From Ovoidimarina sp038744785 (GTDB taxonomy: Bacteria > Pseudomonadota > Alphaproteobacteria > Rhodobacterales > Rhodobacteraceae), in contig JBCDLX010000026.1 in assembly GCA_038744785.1 (NCBI GenBank), positions 8,375 to 72,374 of the forward strand: 64,000 nucleotides of DNA, read 5' to 3'. This document shows positions 56,305 to 64,000 of this stretch, piece by piece. The notes beneath the pieces were generated by a model. It saw only the letters and a list, made by a program, of their open reading frames with translations. It searched no databases and was not told where the DNA came from. A program made the translations under genes and the position numbers. The stretch's first letter is position 1; every line of letters starts with the position of its first letter.

Positions 56305-58650
56305 CTACTCCGCCGCGAGCCCAGATAGATCGGGAGCCTCTCTACCGGCGTTGTGAACCTCCCGTTCCGCCGAGGTATCGACTTTGAAAACGTCGATCAG
56401 GCGACGCATCTCCTCCGATTGCTCTCGCATTGTTCCGGCGGCCTCCCGGGTATGGTCGGCAAGTGCAGCATTCTTTTGCGTGATGACGTCAAGCTGGGTA
56501 ATCGCGGTTGTCACTTCGCCAACCCCCGTCGCCTGTTCGCGGGCCGTGGTTGTCAGATCCTGCATTGTCGTGGCCATCTGCGCCACACCATCCATGATCT
56601 CTTCAAGGGTGCGGCCGGTTTCCTCAACAAGTTCCACGCCCTTCCTGACCTGCATGGCGCTTTCGTCGATCAGTTCCTTGATATCCTTCGACGCCTCCCC
56701 TGATCTTTGTGCCAATGCGCGCACCTCGGTCGCGACGACGGCGAACCCTTTGCCAGCCGGGCCCGCGCGCGCTGCTTCGACCGAGGCGTTCAGCGCCAAC
56801 AGATTGGTTTGAAACGCAATTCCGTCGATTACGCCCACAATTTCGCCAATCCGGTTCGACGCGTTGCGGATGTCTGACATGGCGTCGACAGCCGACGCAA
56901 CGACCCCACCCGCCGTGTCGACACGGGTTCTGGCGTTCTGCGCAAACTCAGCAGCGGTTGATGCACCTTCCGCGCTTGAGCGGGCTGAGGCCGAAATTTC
57001 TTCCATTGCGGCTGACGTTTCTTCGAGCGAGGCCGCCTGCTGTTCGGCGCGTCGGGCCAGTTCGATGCTTTGATCGGTCATCTGGCCAGCCGCCCCGCCA
57101 AGCCCGTCACATTGCGCTGAGATCTGAGACACAAGCGTACTCAGCTTCTCAATCGTCTCGTTCACATTGTCTTTGAGTTCCCGGAACGTGCCATCGAACT
57201 GGCCGTCCATTCTACTGGCCAGATTCCCATCCGACATCAGGGCCATCACCCGTGCCGTTTCTGCGACCCCAGCTTCGACGTTGCTGACAAGCTGGTTGAT
57301 TGCATCCGCAAGTCCCTGGAGCTCGGGTTCTTCAAAACTGGCGTCGATTCTTTGGCTGAAGTCGCCTTTTGCGCCGGCCTCGACCACGCTGCCCACAGAT
57401 TGGTTAAGTTCGGCGATCATGCGCCGCCGCGCCTCTTCCAACCGGTTCTGCCGGTCTTCTTCCGCCGCGGCGAGACGCCTTGCATCCTCTGCCTCGCGTT
57501 CTCGATCCTCGATCTCTTTGGCGCGGGCCTCGGCTTCAAGCGCACGCGTCTTAAGCGCGTTGTCGCGGAAAACCGACAGGGCGCGCGCAATGTCGCCAAG
57601 CTCGTGCTCGGCCTTGGTGCCGAGGATCTCTAGCTCAAGATCCCCATCGGCGATCTTTTGCATTTGCGCAGCAGATTGCGAAATAGAACCCGCAACGCTG
57701 CGCGAGACGACCCGGGCAAGAAATATGCTCGCCGCCATCGCTAGCAGTCCGATCAAAGCCATGGCAGAGGTGCTTGCCGTCGTGGTCCGAGCCACAATTG
57801 CACCAAGGTCACCTTGCTCTTTCACAACAGTGTCAACGATCGCTTCGACATCCGCGGCGAGCTTGGCCCCAGTCTGGTCCATTTGACCCCGTGTCTCATT
57901 GCGCGCCAAAATTGTCTCTGCCGCGCCTGCAACCGCGGTCTCGTATGCCGAAACACTGTCAATTATCTCTTGAACAGCAGCCTGTTGACCGGCGTTTTCA
58001 GTTGCAGCCAGTGCATTTTCGAGGCGCTCTTTGCTGGTGGCAAGGTGAGACGCCGTTTTATCAAGATCGGATTCTGAGTTGCTAAAAAGAAAGCCCTCAA
58101 ATCCGATCCGGGCCAATAAAAACTCCTGCAGACCCGTTGTCAGACCACGAATTGCGCGCTGATTGTTCGTGAAGGTGAAGTTTGTCAGTGCAGCATTGAC
58201 CCCGGACCGGATCCCCGGACCCAAACCGGCGGCTTGTGTGACATACTCGTTTCGCTTCTCCTGCTGCCTTAACATCTCGTCGAAGGCTTCGGCGTAACTT
58301 TTGGCGTCCGAAGCGATCAGATTGCCCAACTCCAATAGGGCGGTGTCGTCGCCAAAGGCGTCGGCAAATTTTTGGCCATCATTCAGGATTTCGGCGATAA
58401 TCCCGCGAAATCCCTCAACAAGCGCGGGGTCCTCGTTGGTTCGATATGCGTACTCATTCGCCTTGGCTTCAAACAGGCCTTCGGCAACCGCGTTGGCAAG
58501 CACGACCTTTGCCGAACCGCTTCTGTAAGCTTCGATCGTTCGGGTCAGAAGTATCGTTGCGGCCAGTCCGACGCAGACCAGGATCACAATCCCGGTTGTC
58601 AGTGCGACTGTCAGCGCATTGATTCGCTTCGAAATACTCCAATCCGTCAT
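56305..58650 (-). CDS. Methyl-accepting chemotaxis protein with large helical sensor domain
   Basis: 781 residues from ATG 58648-58650 behind GGAG; a TTG 48 bases upstream is weaker. TM1 about residues 12-36, TM2 about 292-312, enclosing a 255-residue all-helical periplasmic domain (HBM-like, as in McpS-type receptors for organic acids). Then HAMP regions (about 313-480), and the signalling coiled coil with the hairpin tip in EAARAGPAGKGFAVVATEVRALAQRS (part shown). No CheA/CheW/CheR genes in the window and no C-terminal CheR pentapeptide. It lies between cobS and the J-domain gene, an apparent insertion into that neighbourhood. Confidence 0.92.
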   Translation of the reverse strand: MTDWSISKRINALTVALTTGIVILVCVGLAATILLTRTIEAYRSGSAKVVLANAVAEGLFEAKANEYAYRTNEDPALVEGFRGIIAEILNDGQKFADAFGDDTALLELGNLIASDAKSYAEAFDEMLRQQEKRNEYVTQAAGLGPGIRSGVNAALTNFTFTNNQRAIRGLTTGLQEFLLARIGFEGFLFSNSESDLDKTASHLATSKERLENALAATENAGQQAAVQEIIDSVSAYETAVAGAAETILARNETRGQMDQTGAKLAADVEAIVDTVVKEQGDLGAIVARTTTASTSAMALIGLLAMAASIFLARVVSRSVAGSISQSAAQMQKIADGDLELEILGTKAEHELGDIARALSVFRDNALKTRALEAEARAKEIEDREREAEDARRLAAAEEDRQNRLEEARRRMIAELNQSVGSVVEAGAKGDFSQRIDASFEEPELQGLADAINQLVSNVEAGVAETARVMALMSDGNLASRMDGQFDGTFRELKDNVNETIEKLSTLVSQISAQCDGLGGAAGQMTDQSIELARRAEQQAASLEETSAAMEEISASARSSAEGASTAAEFAQNARTRVDTAGGVVASAVDAMSDIRNASNRIGEIVGVIDGIAFQTNLLALNASVEAARAGPAGKGFAVVATEVRALAQRSGEASKDIKELIDESAMQVRKGVELVEETGRTLEEIMDGVAQMATTMQDLTTTAREQATGVGEVTTAITQLDVITQKNAALADHTREAAGTMREQSEEMRRLIDVFKVDTSAEREVHNAGREAPDLSGLAAE

Positions 58651-58747
58651 AGCGGTCTCCGTCTTTATAGGAGCCGCTGTTACGGGCTGGGTGTTCAAAA
58701 GGGCTTAACGGTGGCGATCAAATTCAGATTGACGGCACATTGTCCGA

Positions 58748-59380
58748 TCATGCCGGGAAGTTGCGGCTGTCCTTGATCTGGTCCCAGGCCCAGACGACCT
58801 CTTGCAGACGATCCTCGTCGGCGCGGTTCCCGCCATTCATGTCGGGGTGCAAGTCCTTGACAAGGCTTTTGTATTGCTTCCGGATTTCCGATTTTGTCCA
58901 GGTGTCGCGGGCCTCCAGAATATCAAGCGCCTTACGTTCCGTCGGCGGCAGTTTGCGGCCCGCGCCCCCGCCCTTCCCGGGATTTCGCGTGGCGTTCTCG
59001 CCCAGGATCTGATGCGGGTCGTCGATACCCAAGCGCGACCAGGCACGTGCCTCTTCGCCGTGGTTTCCGAATGGCTTTGTTGGCCGGTCCCAGACCCGGT
59101 CCTTGTCGATCTGGGCGTCCATTTCTTCCTCTGTCGCGCCATTGAAGAAGTTCCATTTCAGATTGTACTCGCGCACGTGGTCTTTGCAGAACCAGTAGAA
59201 TTCATCGAGGCTGTCGGGCGACTTCGGTGCACGATACTTGCCGGGCTTGTCGCAGCCGGGGTGATCGCAGACGCGTTGCGACGTTTCGAAAGCCCCCGAC
59301 ATCCCGCGCCGTGTGCGCTGTCGCTTCTTCTTGTCCGAGGAGACGCGGATATCGAATCCGAACGGATCGTTGTCTGGCAT
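58748..59380 (-). CDS. J-domain protein
   Basis: 210 residues from ATG 59378-59380 (MPDNDPFGFDIRVSSDKK); the frame is open upstream over the divergent bolA gene but that is antisense. N-terminal part includes CDHPGCDKPGKYRAP, a Cys/His pattern (CDHPGC, then FCKDH) that could bind zinc. The C-terminal 70 residues are a J-domain: ILEARDTWTKSEIRKQYKSLV with HPD (VKDLHPDMNGG), which stimulates DnaK ATPase. Such proteins adjoin bolA and cobS in many alphaproteobacteria. Confidence 0.85.
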   Translation of the reverse strand: MPDNDPFGFDIRVSSDKKKRQRTRRGMSGAFETSQRVCDHPGCDKPGKYRAPKSPDSLDEFYWFCKDHVREYNLKWNFFNGATEEEMDAQIDKDRVWDRPTKPFGNHGEEARAWSRLGIDDPHQILGENATRNPGKGGGAGRKLPPTERKALDILEARDTWTKSEIRKQYKSLVKDLHPDMNGGNRADEDRLQEVVWAWDQIKDSRNFPA

Positions 59381-59455
59381 AGGAGGCACCTTTTCGACTC
59401 GGACGACCGAGTTTAATGTGTTCGGCGCGAAGCGGAAGGGGCAGGGTGCGGAAAA

Positions 59456-59710
59456 ATGCCAATTGCGGACGAGATGCGGGACCGGCTGGAAGCGGCCTTT
59501 CAACCGACGCGGTTGGAGATCGTCGATGACAGCGAGCGTCACCGGGGACATGCGGGTTTTCAGGAAGGCGGCGAAAGCCATTGGCAGGTCACGATCACAT
59601 CGCCCCTCTTCGAGGGCATGACTCGGATCGCGCGCCACCGGGCCGTGCATGCCTCGCTGGGAGACGTCCTGGGTCGCATCCACGCGCTTGAGTTGAAATT
59701 TGGGCCCTGA
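59456..59710 (+). CDS. BolA-family protein
   Basis: 84 residues. BolA fold with DRLEAAFQPTRLEIVDDS, HAGFQEGGESHWQVTI and the conserved HRAVHASLG helix with the His that binds a [2Fe-2S] cluster with monothiol glutaredoxins. Likely involved in iron homeostasis or Fe-S trafficking and stress morphology. Divergent from the J-domain gene with 75 bases between. Confidence 0.9.
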   Translation: MPIADEMRDRLEAAFQPTRLEIVDDSERHRGHAGFQEGGESHWQVTITSPLFEGMTRIARHRAVHASLGDVLGRIHALELKFGP

Positions 59711-59950
59711 TTCGCAACCAGGCATCTAGGGGGCTGAAAAGAGGGTCGCGAGACGGTTCTTGCGATGCGTCAGTGTTAAGTGCCCAAAAACTATGCGCTT
59801 CGGGCATCTATACTGTTTCGCGGCTGGAAAGTGGCAGGAATGTGGCGATTTTTTTGTGGATTTCTTCGAAAGGTTAACGCAAAATGGCGCTGATCGGGGC
59901 GTGTGTGCGCTCTCGTGACATGTGGCTTATCTCGGTATGGGGGAAAATTT

Positions 59951-60652
59951 ATGAGAATTTCTGCGATTACTGCTTCGGCGGTAGCATTCTTTGGTATGGC
60001 TACTGTGGGAGTTGCAAGTACGCTCGATGTTGGTAACTACGGACCATGCCTCGGCAGTGCGTCGTGTACGGTCGGGGGTTTCGAGGTAACGGCTAACCCA
60101 GCGGGGGCAGTCCTGTCAGAACAGGACTTTCGTGGGTTGTCCGGTCTAGGTGTTGACGGTCCTACAGATGGGTCCGGCTCACGCGATAACGAAATCCAGC
60201 CTTACCTTTCTGAGTTTATAGACGTATCACTCACCGGTTTCGGCGATGACGGGATAGGAATTAGTGAGATTGTCCTCGGTCACCTATACAATCCCGATGA
60301 ATTTAGTAGTGACCCGATTGAAATCGCGACGATTAACGCGACCTTGTTCGACGATACACTGTCCGTGATTACAATCTCTTCGGATAACAATAACCCATTG
60401 GGCTTTTCGTTCTTGGGTGATGCCAATGTGACTCGGACGTCGACCTTCCAAGGTAGGTTTGTGATAACGGATTTGTTCTCTGGCCAAGCGGTTAAGGAAC
60501 TGCGCTTTTCCGGAAACAATGCTCCCTTCGGCAACGATGGTACAGACTACTCTCTGGTTTCAATTTCCGTTGTTCCCTTGCCAGCGGCTGGCTGGATGCT
60601 GATTGCTGGCATCGGTGGCCTTGCTGCGATGAAGCGTCGTAAAAAGTCGTAA
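59951..60652 (+). CDS. Exported VPLPA-CTERM protein
   Basis: 233 residues from ATG 59951 with RBS GGGGAAA. Signal peptide MRISAITASAVAFFGMATVGVAS, a Thr/Ser/Asp-rich beta domain in the middle (two Cys early: CLGSASC), and the C-terminal tail VVPLPAAGWMLIAGIGGLAAM followed by KRRKKS, the VPLPA-type exosortase sorting signal. Base composition looks somewhat lower in GC than its neighbours and codon usage is less biased, as often for surface proteins. Followed by a strong terminator, so it is a single-gene transcript. Confidence 0.8.
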   Translation: MRISAITASAVAFFGMATVGVASTLDVGNYGPCLGSASCTVGGFEVTANPAGAVLSEQDFRGLSGLGVDGPTDGSGSRDNEIQPYLSEFIDVSLTGFGDDGIGISEIVLGHLYNPDEFSSDPIEIATINATLFDDTLSVITISSDNNNPLGFSFLGDANVTRTSTFQGRFVITDLFSGQAVKELRFSGNNAPFGNDGTDYSLVSISVVPLPAAGWMLIAGIGGLAAMKRRKKS

Positions 60653-60674
60653 ACAGTAGCTTTTCTCAAAGGAA

Positions 60675-60704
60675 GCGGCGGCCTTTTGGCCGCCGTTTTC
60701 GTTT
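60675..60704 (+). terminator. Rho-independent terminator after the VPLPA-CTERM gene
   Basis: CGGCGGCC (60676-60683), TTTT loop, GGCCGCCG (60688-60695) followed by TTTTCGTTT. An 8-bp GC stem with tetraloop and T-tract 22 bases after the stop codon. Confidence 0.85.
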
Positions 60705-60910
60705 GTGTGTGCAAACGGATAGGAACCTTCCGGAATTGAACGCGACCTTGGTCCTTTCCGCGCTACAAAGGACACGGACCCGCGCCAGTATGGTCGCATC
60801 CGTCGAAGTGCGCGCCCGGAGACAACACACGGGCTCGTTACGTCACGGTTTGGAAGATCGGTGCGGCGGGGGCGCCCCACCTGTCACTTGCTCTGCAACA
60901 CGCGTGGGGC

Positions 60911-62422
60911 CTAGAGCCCCAGTTTGCCTGCAACGATGTCGTTCACGGCCTTCGGATTTGCCTTGCCGCCGGTGGCCTTCATCACCTGGCCCACGAACCA
61001 GCCCGCAAGCTTCGGGTTCACCTTGGCCTTTTCCACTTGCGCGGGGTTTTCGGCGATGATGCGGTCCACCTCTGCCTCGATTGCGCCGGTGTCAGTCACC
61101 TGCTTCATCCCGCGCGCATCGACGATTTCCGCCGGGTCGCCGCCTTCGGTATAGACGATCTCGAACAGGTCTTTTGCGATCTTGCCCGAGATGTCGCCCT
61201 TGGCAATCAAGTCCAGGATACCGCCCAACTGCGCGGCCGTGATCGGGCTTTCCGTGATGTCGTGATCTTCCTTCTTCAGGCGCCCGAACAATTCATTAAT
61301 TATCCAGTTTGCCGCCAGTTTCCCGTCGCGGCCCTGCGCCACCTCTTCAAAGAAGGCCGCGCTTTCGGCCTCGGCCGTCAGAACGCTCGCGTCATACTCG
61401 GTCATGCCGAAATCCTGCACGAAGCGGGCCTTCTTCTGATCGGGAAGCTCGGGCAGCGTGGTGGCGATGTCATCGACCCAAGCCTGTTCGATTTCCAGCG
61501 GCAGAAGGTCAGGGCAGGGGAAGTAGCGGTAATCATGCGCCTCTTCCTTTGACCGCATCGACCTGGTTTCACCCTTGTCGGGGTCGTAGAGGCGCGTTTC
61601 CTGGTCCACGGTACCGCCGCCTTCGACGATGCGAATTTGGCGGCGCGCCTCATACTCGATGGCGGCCTGGATAAACCGCATCGAGTTCATGTTCTTGATC
61701 TCGCAGCGCGTGCCCAGATGGCTGAAGTCCTGGGTTTCCTGGTACCTTTCATAGGCGCCCGGCGCGCAGATCGACACGTTCACGTCCGCGCGCAGGTTGC
61801 CGTTTTGCATGTTGCCATCGCACGTGCCGAGATAGCGCATGATCTGACGCAGTTTGCCGACATAGGCCGCGGCCTCTTCAGGGCCGCGAAGATCGGGACG
61901 GCTGACGATCTCCATCAGCGCGACGCCCGTGCGGTTGAGGTCCACAAACGACATGTTCGGATCCATGTCGTGGATCGACTTGCCCGCATCCTGTTCCAGG
62001 TGAATACGCTCGATCCGAACCCGGCGCGCGATGCCTGGGCCCATGTCCACGATCACTTCACCTTCGCCGACGATGGGATGATACAGCTGGCTGATCTGAT
62101 AGCCCTGCGGCAGGTCCGGATAGAAGTAGTTCTTGCGGTCGAACGCTGACCGAAGGTTGATCGCGGCTTTCAGTCCCAGACCGGTGCGCACGGCCTGTGC
62201 CACGCAATACTCGTTGATCACGGGCAGCATGCCCGGCATCGCCGCGTCAACGAACGCCACGTTCGCATTTGGCTCGGCCCCGAATGCGGTCGACGCCCCA
62301 GAAAACAGCTTGGCGTTCGACGCCACCTGTGCATGCACCTCGAGCCCAATAACCAGTTCCCAATCCTGCTGAGCGCCCTGGATTACTTTTGGTTTCGGGG
62401 TATCGAAAGTCAGGTCGAGCAT
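60911..62422 (-). CDS. gatB: Asp-tRNA(Asn)/Glu-tRNA(Gln) amidotransferase subunit B
   Basis: 503 residues from ATG 62420-62422 with GGAG. GatB has ELVIGLEVHAQV at the N-terminus, LFSGASTAFGAEPN with the Asn/Ser-rich cradle, DLPQGYQISQLYHPI, HDYRYFPCPDLLPLEI and the C-terminal YqeY-like tail domain. It phosphorylates and amidates Glu-tRNA-Gln (and Asp-tRNA-Asn) together with GatA and GatC, neither of which is in the window. Confidence 0.96.
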   Translation of the reverse strand: MLDLTFDTPKPKVIQGAQQDWELVIGLEVHAQVASNAKLFSGASTAFGAEPNANVAFVDAAMPGMLPVINEYCVAQAVRTGLGLKAAINLRSAFDRKNYFYPDLPQGYQISQLYHPIVGEGEVIVDMGPGIARRVRIERIHLEQDAGKSIHDMDPNMSFVDLNRTGVALMEIVSRPDLRGPEEAAAYVGKLRQIMRYLGTCDGNMQNGNLRADVNVSICAPGAYERYQETQDFSHLGTRCEIKNMNSMRFIQAAIEYEARRQIRIVEGGGTVDQETRLYDPDKGETRSMRSKEEAHDYRYFPCPDLLPLEIEQAWVDDIATTLPELPDQKKARFVQDFGMTEYDASVLTAEAESAAFFEEVAQGRDGKLAANWIINELFGRLKKEDHDITESPITAAQLGGILDLIAKGDISGKIAKDLFEIVYTEGGDPAEIVDARGMKQVTDTGAIEAEVDRIIAENPAQVEKAKVNPKLAGWFVGQVMKATGGKANPKAVNDIVAGKLGL

Positions 62423-62583
62423 CTCATTCTCCGCGATGATCGGAGTTGGTTTAGGCGAGCGCTGCGGGGCGGGCAAGAGGCATCCTTGGGCGGGGCCTTG
62501 CCGATGACCACGGCGGATACTGGCGTTTTGGTTCGAAATGGGTCAGAAGCGCCCCGAACTCTGGGGGCAGAAAGAGAAATTTG

Positions 62584-63168
62584 ATGAGATTGCAGACCTT
62601 TGCGGTGGTTTGTTTGACCACGTTCGCCCTTGCGGGATGCATGTCCACGGATACAGACGAAGCGACGGCCCCTGCCGCCCGCTGGGATTTCCATCCCGAG
62701 GCGGAGCGTTGGACCGAAGCAACGCTGATTGCGCTTGAAGGTCCGGGTGCCCCCCTTGTCACCCTTGTTCCAAGAGATTTTGAGACATGGTGTCCGGGAT
62801 ACGCGACCGCGTCGTTGGATGACCGAAAAGCGTTCTGGGTGGCGCTTCTGTCGTCGCTTGCCAAGCACGAAAGCACCTGGCGGCCGGACGTTTCGGGCGG
62901 CAATGGGCGCTGGCACGGGCTTTTGCAGATCGCCCCCGGAACCGCACGTGGCTACGGCTGCGAGGCCAGGTCGGCTGCTGCACTGAAGGACGGTGCTGCA
63001 AACCTGCAATGCGCCGTTCGCATCATGGGACGCACCGTGTCGCGGGACGGCGTGATTTCAGCCGGCGGGCGCGGCGTCGCCGCCGACTGGGGGCCGTTTC
63101 ACCAGTCGAACAAACGCAACGAGATGATTGCCTGGACCCGCGCACAACCCTATTGCCAGCCGAGCTAG
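62584..63168 (+). CDS. Lipoprotein with lytic transglycosylase-like domain
   Basis: 194 residues from ATG 62584 (TTG 62581 is an alternative). A lipoprotein signal peptide ends at the lipobox LAGC (Cys19-20). The SLT-type domain has the catalytic Glu in LAKHESTWRPD, the GRWHGLLQIAPGTARGYG segment that corresponds to the GLMQI/P motif and an AADWGPFHQ turn near the end. It would cleave peptidoglycan in the outer-membrane-facing periplasm. Divergent from gatB and convergent with the acyltransferase. Confidence 0.82.
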   Translation: MRLQTFAVVCLTTFALAGCMSTDTDEATAPAARWDFHPEAERWTEATLIALEGPGAPLVTLVPRDFETWCPGYATASLDDRKAFWVALLSSLAKHESTWRPDVSGGNGRWHGLLQIAPGTARGYGCEARSAAALKDGAANLQCAVRIMGRTVSRDGVISAGGRGVAADWGPFHQSNKRNEMIAWTRAQPYCQPS

Positions 63169-63175
63169 CCTTCGG

Positions 63176-64000
63176 TCACGTACTCAGCCGCTTTGCCCAG
63201 ACGGGACAACGGGTCATTTCCGCTATGCTGACGTCGGGCGCGTAGCACCCGCCAAGGGCCAGTGTCGCGATGTGGAGCATCTCGATCCCGTCTTCGGAAT
63301 TCGTGGGCAGCGCGCGGGCGGAGCTCGGCTCGCCCGTCTTCACGCCGAAGGGTTGCCGCACCTTATTCAGCGTCTCGTGGAGCAAGGTGATGTCTCTGAG
63401 CGTCGGATGGATACGGTCAAACGGACAGAAAAGCGCCGAATTCCGTGCCCGGATGTTGACCGGGATCATCGGCAGGTCGTGTTTCCGTGCGATCATCGCG
63501 GCTGACGCCATCCATTTCCGCTCATAGAGCTTCTGGCCTCGCCGTTTTGCCAGACGGCCGGAAGGAAACATCCCGCCGATCCGACCCGCCTCGATTGCGC
63601 CGCGCATGCGGGCCATTGTTTCGAGAATTGTGTCATGCGTGCGCCGATCTTGGCGGCATTCGACAGGAACGATCATATCCTGCATTCGCGGGAGAACCTG
63701 CAGGATGTCGGAATTGGCGCAATAGATCGCGTCCTGGCGCAGTGGTGAAATCACTTGGTGAAGAATAGTTCCGTCCGCAGTTCCGGTCGGCTGGTTCGCC
63801 ACGATCAGGGCTGGCCCGCGTCTTGGGATGTGGTCAAGCCGACGGACCTTCACGTCCCGGGCCACGAGCCGGGTCATCGTACCCATGATTTCGTGCGTCG
63901 GCCGGTCGCGGAAGAAATCGGAAAGCCCAAGCGTGCGGCCATGGCCCAGCATCCGCATCAGGATCGCGCGCCAGAGGGGCCCACGGAGTATCGTCGAGAG
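63176..64000 (-). CDS. PlsC-like lysophospholipid acyltransferase, 5' end outside window
   Basis: The frame is open to the right edge, so the start is not seen; a Met at 63958 is internal. PlsC-like pattern: VANQPTGTADG where the family has an Asn-His...Asp block (here Gln replaces the catalytic His), and GMFPSGRLAKRRGQKLY as the phosphate-binding block III. DLPMIPVNIRARNSALF is block IV-like. Likely a membrane-associated acyltransferase of phospholipid or ornithine-lipid synthesis. The His to Gln change may mean loss of activity or altered chemistry. Confidence 0.72.
   Translation of the reverse strand, partial: LSTILRGPLWRAILMRMLGHGRTLGLSDFFRDRPTHEIMGTMTRLVARDVKVRRLDHIPRRGPALIVANQPTGTADGTILHQVISPLRQDAIYCANSDILQVLPRMQDMIVPVECRQDRRTHDTILETMARMRGAIEAGRIGGMFPSGRLAKRRGQKLYERKWMASAAMIARKHDLPMIPVNIRARNSALFCPFDRIHPTLRDITLLHETLNKVRQPFGVKTGEPSSARALPTNSEDGIEMLHIATLALGGCYAPDVSIAEMTRCPVWAKRLST

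Noticed and set aside
59844..59862. Possible sigma54 promoter (TGGCAG-N5-TGGCG)
   Set aside because: The second element lacks the conserved TTGC, so it does not match the -24/-12 consensus.
1..64000. Mobile elements, prophage or CRISPR arrays
   Set aside because: No transposase, integrase, phage structural gene, regularly spaced repeat array or terminal inverted repeats could be found by reading through the window.

Overview
The window is a GC-rich chromosomal segment from an alphaproteobacterium, most likely Rhodobacteraceae (Roseobacter group). Pointers are the box aerobic benzoyl-CoA gene set with an XRE/shikimate-kinase-type BoxR, aerobic-type cobaltochelatase CobS/CobT, two secreted proteins with the VPLPA-CTERM sorting tail, and the DUF6280/elongation factor P neighbourhood. 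Gene density is high, many starts overlap the preceding stop (ATGA, TGATG), and I see no insertion sequence, integrase, phage gene, CRISPR array or rRNA. Coordinates were read by eye; family names come from motif recognition, not database searches.

Layout. (1) 1-9194, plus strand: benzoate catabolism. Benzoate-CoA ligase (3' end only), an alpha/beta hydrolase, a DUF309 protein, BoxC, BoxB, a short-chain flavodoxin, a hotdog thioesterase, BoxR and a bifunctional enoyl-CoA hydratase/3-hydroxyacyl-CoA dehydrogenase. A TGCA-N6-TGCA operator candidate lies before boxC. BoxA (reductase) and BoxD (aldehyde dehydrogenase) are not in the window; the flavodoxin sits where a BoxB electron donor would be expected. 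(2) 9187-30162: housekeeping and mixed genes (efp, ygfZ, glycosyltransferase, class V aminotransferase, two tiny membrane proteins, hisC-like, valS, rpiB, TauD-like dioxygenase, VPLPA-CTERM protein, Lrp regulator divergent from an ornithine decarboxylase-type enzyme, DUF2235, DUF3095, PaaI thioesterase, LprI-MliC protein, metF/metR, inositol monophosphatase, rhomboid protease, TPR protein, tRNA-Leu).

(3) 30174-37025: a signalling island. On the minus strand an OmpR-type response regulator is coupled to a PAS-rich hybrid kinase. On the plus strand a truncated haemoglobin, a PAS/class III cyclase-like protein and a second PAS kinase form a tightly coupled operon. The two kinases are visibly paralogous. 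The cyclase-like domain keeps both metal aspartates but appears to lack the transition-state Asn and Arg, so the operon may be a haem-based gas sensor feeding a kinase through a non-catalytic cyclase domain. This is the best candidate for an undescribed system. The 1.1 kb between the two arms holds only small ORFs.

(4) 37440-49824: acnB, multicopper oxidase, metG, a TetR-controlled group with a metallo-beta-lactamase-fold enzyme, a GlcD/D-lactate dehydrogenase-type flavoenzyme and a ClC chloride channel. (5) 49841-59710: DUF427, aminopeptidase P, cobT, a small exported protein, an Asp/Glu racemase-like protein lacking both catalytic cysteines, cobS, a chemoreceptor, a J-domain protein and BolA. 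(6) 59951-64000: a second VPLPA-CTERM protein with a clear terminator, gatB, a lytic transglycosylase-like lipoprotein and a PlsC-like acyltransferase running off the window.
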